Source of the DNA: Apostichopus japonicus
Taxonomy: Eukaryota; Echinodermata; Holothuroidea; Aspidochirotida; Stichopodidae
NCBI RefSeq assembly: GCF_037975245.1
Contig: NC_092580.1
Location: 33,850,501 to 33,876,000 of the forward strand
Direction of reading: 5' to 3'
DNA length: 25,500 nt
In this document: piece after piece, positions 20,699 to 25,500 of the stretch
Layout: each line of letters opens with the position of its first letter
How positions within the stretch are numbered: the stretch's first letter is position 1
Program-made: the position numbers and the translations under genes
The notes under the pieces: model-generated
The model's database searches: none
Told to the model about the DNA's origin: nothing
The model's input: only the letters and a program-made list of their open reading frames with translations

Positions 20699-21858
20699 AT
20701 AAGATAATACATTTATTGGGTGGGGACGATGAAATGGTTCCAAAGCAGTGCTTACAACGGTAACTCGAGGAAGACTGCCGAGCAGGTTGTAATCCCATGC
20801 ATAGATCGACTTCTGTATTAAAAAAAGTCCAAGCCAAAAGGTAAAAAAACAAATCAGCCCCATATAGGAAATTAACTGTTTTATTATCTGGCATGAAGAC
20901 GCACCTGCCTCTATCTCACTGATCCTGCGCGAGGTAAGGACAAAGGTCAATCGATGTCATCATTTACCGAATGCGCGGGCCATATATCATAATCTATAGC
21001 GGTACCGTGTACTAAAAGTCAATAAATACAGAGATGTTAAAGTAACCTCATTATGGCGTACATTTCATTTACCTTTGTAGTATACATTCGAGGCTCTGAT
21101 CTGTATAATGGCCATACATCTCACTGACACTAAACAATTGGTTAGCGTCACACATTGATCCAGAAAATCAAAATTTTTCATTTTTTTTAATGGGGAAATT
21201 TGAGCTAAAATGTCAGTAGCGTGGTGGCGTGGGAAGTATCCCTGCATAGAGATTTAAAAAAACCAAGCGATTCAGTTACATAAATGAAAATCCAGGACTC
21301 GGAATAAAACATTTTCCACCTAGTTTGATATGATCTTTAAAAAAATCACGCTCTCATAACAGAATCGGTGAAAAGTTACATCAAAATCCATCCAAGGATT
21401 CAAAGATATAATGAGCAATCGATAAATTTCGTTTCTATCATTCTTCGATCAACAATCGATGAAATTGAATGTTTATGACACTGATCGGAGGTAAACGTGT
21501 CATAGTTGAGTAATTATATTAAAGTAATTATATTACGTCAAGCGTACCGCTTTAATGTATCTTGCATTCCTAGAAGACCTCCTTTGTTCTTACAGTCTAT
21601 TATAATTCGGCAGAGTATCATTAAGTATCGTTGTAACAGCTGTTCTGCACATGTTGTTCATTGACTAACCAGGTTCCTAAACTACATGTATTTTTTAGGG
21701 GGGGGGGTGGGGGGACATAAAAAAATATTGTGACGAACGCTGTATTGTTTAGAAGTGTCACGTTTTCATTAGGTTTTAACAATCGGTAGCTTATATCCTC
21801 AATGGAATTGATCTGAAAATAAAACGCCGATTATTGTTGCCTTATACCGCTGAATTAT
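20699..21858. other. No gene seen
   Basis: Unique-looking AT-rich DNA with short ORFs only. A poly-G run (about 21699-21716) is the only notable feature. Confidence 0.5.
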
Positions 21859-22130
21859 GTCTTACCCCATAAAGAGCTTATTTCTGTGCCCCACTATGCC
21901 TTACCCCATAGAGAGCTAATTTCTTTGCCCCACTATGTCTGCCCCAATATAGAGATTTATCTTTGCCCCATTATATGTCTTACCCCACAAATAGCTTATT
22001 TCTGTGCCCCATTATGCCTTACCCCACAGAGAGTTATTGTTTTGCCCCACTATGTCTTACCCCATATAGAGCTTATTTCTGTGCCCCATTATGCCTTACC
22101 CCATATAGAACTAATTTCTTTGCGCCATCA
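21859..22130. repeat. 39-bp minisatellite, seven diverged units
   Basis: Units with the consensus (G)(T/C)CTTACCCCATA-AGAGCT-ATTTCT-TGCCCCA-TAT start at 21859, 21898, 21937, 21977, 22016, 22054 and 22093. Alternate units are more alike (GTCTTACCCC, then GCCTTACCCC), hinting at a higher-order unit of about 78 bp. Because 39 is a multiple of three, an open frame runs through part of it, but I do not regard it as a gene. Confidence 0.92.
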
Positions 22131-23548
22131 TTGTCGAGGCTGTGTATGGCTTAATATGAATCACTACACAGTCTAAGTATGAGATATTGTTCACTGCACT
22201 TCCACTTAAATCAAAGTTAGATCCCTAACCAATCCAAGGCTTATAAAATATAAAGAAACATATATCAAACAAAACACTGTCCTGTCTGTGTGCAAGTGTG
22301 ACATAACACCTGTTTGCTTCAAGTTCACTATATGACACGCAGAACTGTAACGATTTCAAGTATCAATATCGCGAGTGCCTAGCTGTGCTATTTTGGAGTT
22401 GAATGCGACTTTCACCAGGATGCTTCTAATCTGTTCTCTCTCAAGATTTTCCCTGGACAATGCCATTTCATATCCGTCTCATTCGACCAATCAGATTGCG
22501 CAATATGTTTATGTTGAAGTTTAAGGTAGCATACTCCTTATAAATGGCCCATTGGCTTAAACACTACATCACGTGGTTTATAAGTCATTACAGAAGTTCT
22601 CACGAGCTCATCCTACCCATCGCTGGACAGCTGACACGTTGGCCATTTATGGCACCTTTAATTTTCCGTCTCATGACCATCAGGCAGGTACTATATAGCT
22701 AGAAGAGCTTAATATTTGCGTCACCTGTTAACAAGCCTCTTACTCAACAGTAAACAACTTTCGTCCACTGGTCATGGAAGGCATGTTGAAGCGGTCTAAA
22801 CTTAGCTCAATTCCCCCAAATTTGGCACCACATGTAGGCCTATACTTCCATTCATCCTCTTCAACATTCAAGTCACACACACACACACACAAATACCCCA
22901 ACCCTGTCTGTTATCACATCGAGAGAGATGTTCTGCTGGTCCGTGTTATAAAACAGTGGTGGGAATTGATAAAGAATCTGAAAGCGGGGATGAACTTTAA
23001 CCTTACATATTACTCGCTTATCCAGGTACTTGTCAGCGTTAGAACTCCTGTGGCGAATGAGTGACAAATATAGCAGATCATTTAACCCTAAACTGCGTCA
23101 CAATAATGATCCAGTGGAAATGCGTCATCGTTAATATTTGTATGTGTTATGTGTAGTGGCAACATCCTATAGCTATATCGATGACATGTTTACATATAGG
23201 CTATTGATTACAAGCGAAGAAGGATACCTTAAAAGCAGCTATTTGCGAATATTTACAGAAATAGCAAATTTACCAACTATTAGACCTAGTATTCAAGATG
23301 ATAAGATTAGAACTGATGAGTTTAAATCATTTTCTTATAGATTTTGTTCATGACTCCGTCCTGTTGTCAACATTTTGTCAGCCTGTAGACAACTTCCTTC
23401 ACATGTGAAAAAACAAATTGTAAACTTATAATTATAATATTTTGGTTTTAGTTGTTCCTTAATTAACTTAATTTAATTTGAAATGAAAGTTACCCGGTTC
23501 AACTAATGAACTACATTGTTAAATGACTTAAATATCGAATGACCTAAC
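22131..23548. other. No confirmed gene; CCAAT- and TATA-like strings present
   Basis: Contains GACCAATCAG (near 22487), CCTTATAAATGG (near 22536), TACTATATAGC (near 22689) and an (AC)n run at about 22875-22891. A 96-codon frame at 22774-23064 on the plus strand resembles nothing I know and spans the (AC)n run. A promoter for a gene to the right is conceivable but unproven. Confidence 0.4.
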
Positions 23549-25409
23549 CAGGGGCGTAGTCAGGATTTCCAAAGTTGTAGGCACGACTATCTGAGCGGAG
23601 CGCCACCATCAGTTGGCGCGGAGGGTACAAGAAAATTTTTGGTTTTACAAACCCCCCAGATGGCCGGAAACGGCCCTTTCCGAGTGTTCATTCTGGTTCC
23701 CTGGCCTCATGATAACTTGAGACACCTCATTCAATATCACTTTTAAACCCAAAAACAAACGAGTTAAAATAGTACGTAATGCAATACTACGTAATGTATA
23801 AACAATTAGCAAGGTACATGTACAGAGTAGTCTTACTTTTCAACTTCTGATACTTGTAGATACAAAGATAGGCCAGAAATGCCTTTGATACAACAATAGC
23901 CAGTAATTGTCTTTGATACAACTGTAACTAGTAAATGTTTAAGTTAGCCTAATAAGAGAAGGCGAGAGCTATCCGAAGGCGAGAGCCATCTGATGCAAAT
24001 TTCTTCAGCATAGCATCAACGTCAATTGCAAAGTCTCTGTAGATGTCAGTGGCGTAGCCAGGATTTTTTCAGTGGGGGGCGCTGGGGGGCTTGACCATTT
24101 CCTGGAAGGGCGTCTTGTTACTATCTAAGCGGAGCGCCACCATGAGTTGGCGCGCAGCGTACCTAAAAACTAGAAAAACTAGATCGTCGTAAATAACACT
24201 TCCCAAACCTTGTAAGCAGGGTGGTCAATCCAAATTGAAACGTGGGGGGGGGGGGCGTAATTGATTCGAGTATTCCGGCCGCAAGTTCTATCTAAGCGGA
24301 GCGCCACCATCGGTTGGCGCGCAGCGTACCAAGAAAATTTCAGATTTCAATATCTGCCAGATCGCTGGAGATGGCACTTGCCAGACTGGATAGCAGCCAT
24401 CTAGTTGCGTGAATTCGGGAGAAAATTACAAATTCGTCACTCAGGAAATCTGCAATAAAGTTCATGCGGCCTTAATTTTCGGTGGATTATTTCTGTTATT
24501 AGCGATTCCAATTGACATCAACATTAGAATCCAGTGCAAGTTGACAAATGATGCGGCGAACTAGAAACCCCAGCCCCATTTTGCCCTATGTTTCAGGATA
24601 GAATACCCCTCATTTGTTCAAGCCCATGACAACTAACAATCTGTGAATAAATTTACTTCGAAATGGGCACATTATATTGCACCAAGTCGGTCAAGGAATG
24701 ACCTCAGGGTCTCAGACATAGGCCTATAGGAACGATGCCACAAAATGTCACCGGACTTTCTATAGGCGAAGGAAGCTATCCGCCACGACTGCATGTGCGA
24801 CTGCGGTCGAATGGTCGTTCATAAGTGGTCATCATGGAGATTCGAGACCATTCAGACCAATGATATATTTTCGCACATGTAATTTATTCGACACCCAAAT
24901 CCCAGTGGGAGGGCGACTGGGGGCGACAAGCTTTCATGGGGGATGTCGCCCCCTACGCCCCCTTGGCTACGCCATTGGTGGATGTGCATGAGTGCCAAAC
25001 CGCTGAGTCTCTCATCATTCATTGTAGAACGCATGCATGTAGTTTTTTATTCTGTGCATTGCGCTGAAAGACCTTTCAGCAGTTGCCGAAGCTATTGGCA
25101 TGGTTAATCATCGTTAGTCTTAACTAGATGTTAAAAAACTGACAAGATCGGATCCTAGTCTTTTTCGGCGGGTAGAGTGTTGAATGAAACGGTACGCGAT
25201 AGAAATGACAGCCTAGATGACAGAAGAATAGGTCACCTTATTTAGCCATATTCTTGCTACGTTCATTTCAATAGTTTTTCCTGACTAGGCTCTTAAACTC
25301 GTCCAGCAAGCTTATGGATTTGAATTATGGGTGCTTTTAAAAAAAAGATAACTTGGCCAAAAAAAATGTAGGCCCGGGCCTACAGTGCTACATACTGGCT
25401 ACGCCCCTG
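23549..25409. mobile_element. hAT-like family A element, long copy, interrupted once
   Basis: The ends are CAGGGGCGTAGTCAGG (23549) and CTGGCTACGCCCCTG (ending 25409), imperfect inverted repeats. Inside, it matches the intron 2 family A copies in inverse orientation, including AAACCCCCCAGATGGCCGG, CAACTTCTGATACTTGTAG, GTCTTTTTCGGCGGGTAGAG and the palindrome TGTAGGCCCGGGCCTACA (25367-25384). The flanking 8-mers GACCTAAC and CTAACATA do not match in register, so the target duplication is unproven. No transposase frame is visible. Confidence 0.78.
24047..24977. mobile_element. hAT-like element nested in the family A copy
   Basis: The ends are CAGTGGCGTAGCCAGG (24047) and CCTTGGCTACGCCATTG (ending 24977). 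The flanking 8-mers are GTAGATGT (24039-24046) and GTGGATGT (24978-24985), 7 of 8 identical. It is about 930 bp with G-rich sub-terminal tracts and no transposase frame. It carries two copies of the GCGCCA...TGGCGC module, at 24134-24153 and 24301-24320. Confidence 0.85.
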
Positions 25410-25500
25410 CTAACATATAACAATATCACCGTCTTGAAATGCATAGTTTACGTTGGGATTAATTGAAGTGGTCCACACACATCATCTATATACGAGTTAA

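Noticed and set aside
22774-23064. 96-codon plus-strand ORF as a new gene or first exon
   Set aside because: No family resemblance, an (AC)n run within it, and no clear splice donor or promoter that can be tied to it.

Overview
The window looks like genomic DNA of an invertebrate animal, most likely a marine deuterostome such as an echinoderm. Coding sequence is sparse and split by introns with GT/AG borders. The surroundings are full of transposon copies, tRNA-derived SINEs, an RTE-type non-LTR retrotransposon, (TA)n tracts, poly-G/C runs and minisatellites. Nothing suggests bacterial or viral DNA. The species call is inference, not proof.

The one host gene I can support is on the minus strand: a member of the CLCA family (secreted or membrane-shed regulators of calcium-activated chloride channels). 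I placed nine exons between 18726 (start codon, signal peptide) and 184; the 3' part lies beyond the left edge. All eight splice junctions are phase-consistent and give 572 uninterrupted codons. The protein starts with a CLCA N-terminal domain, continues into a VWA-like region, and ends in the window in the beta-rich segment carrying the family's LxDNGxxAD...DDGxYSxYF signature. It is short for the family. No HExxH zinc site or DxSxS metal site can be read at the expected places, so it may be a divergent, catalytically dead paralogue, or exons may be missing from the model.

The introns hold most of the DNA. Intron 1 (10893-18507) contains an almost complete RTE-like element on the same strand (endonuclease plus reverse transcriptase, one net -1 frameshift), two tRNA-like SINEs in inverted orientation around (TA)n, and a TACTCG-rich element. 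Intron 2 (6849-10737) holds a nest of hAT-like DNA transposons whose outermost copy has a perfect 8-bp target duplication. Intron 4 carries a SINE, intron 5 a 49-bp minisatellite, intron 7 a fresh 218-bp tandem duplication and a degenerate repeat, and intron 8 a truncated SINE next to a splice donor.

From 18727 to the right end I see no credible gene. This part holds a diverged tandem repeat with nuclear-receptor-like half sites, a 170-bp (TA)n tract, a 39-bp minisatellite, and a second hAT-like copy at 23549-25409 that is itself interrupted by another element with its own target duplication. That copy acts as the empty site that explains the nest in intron 2.
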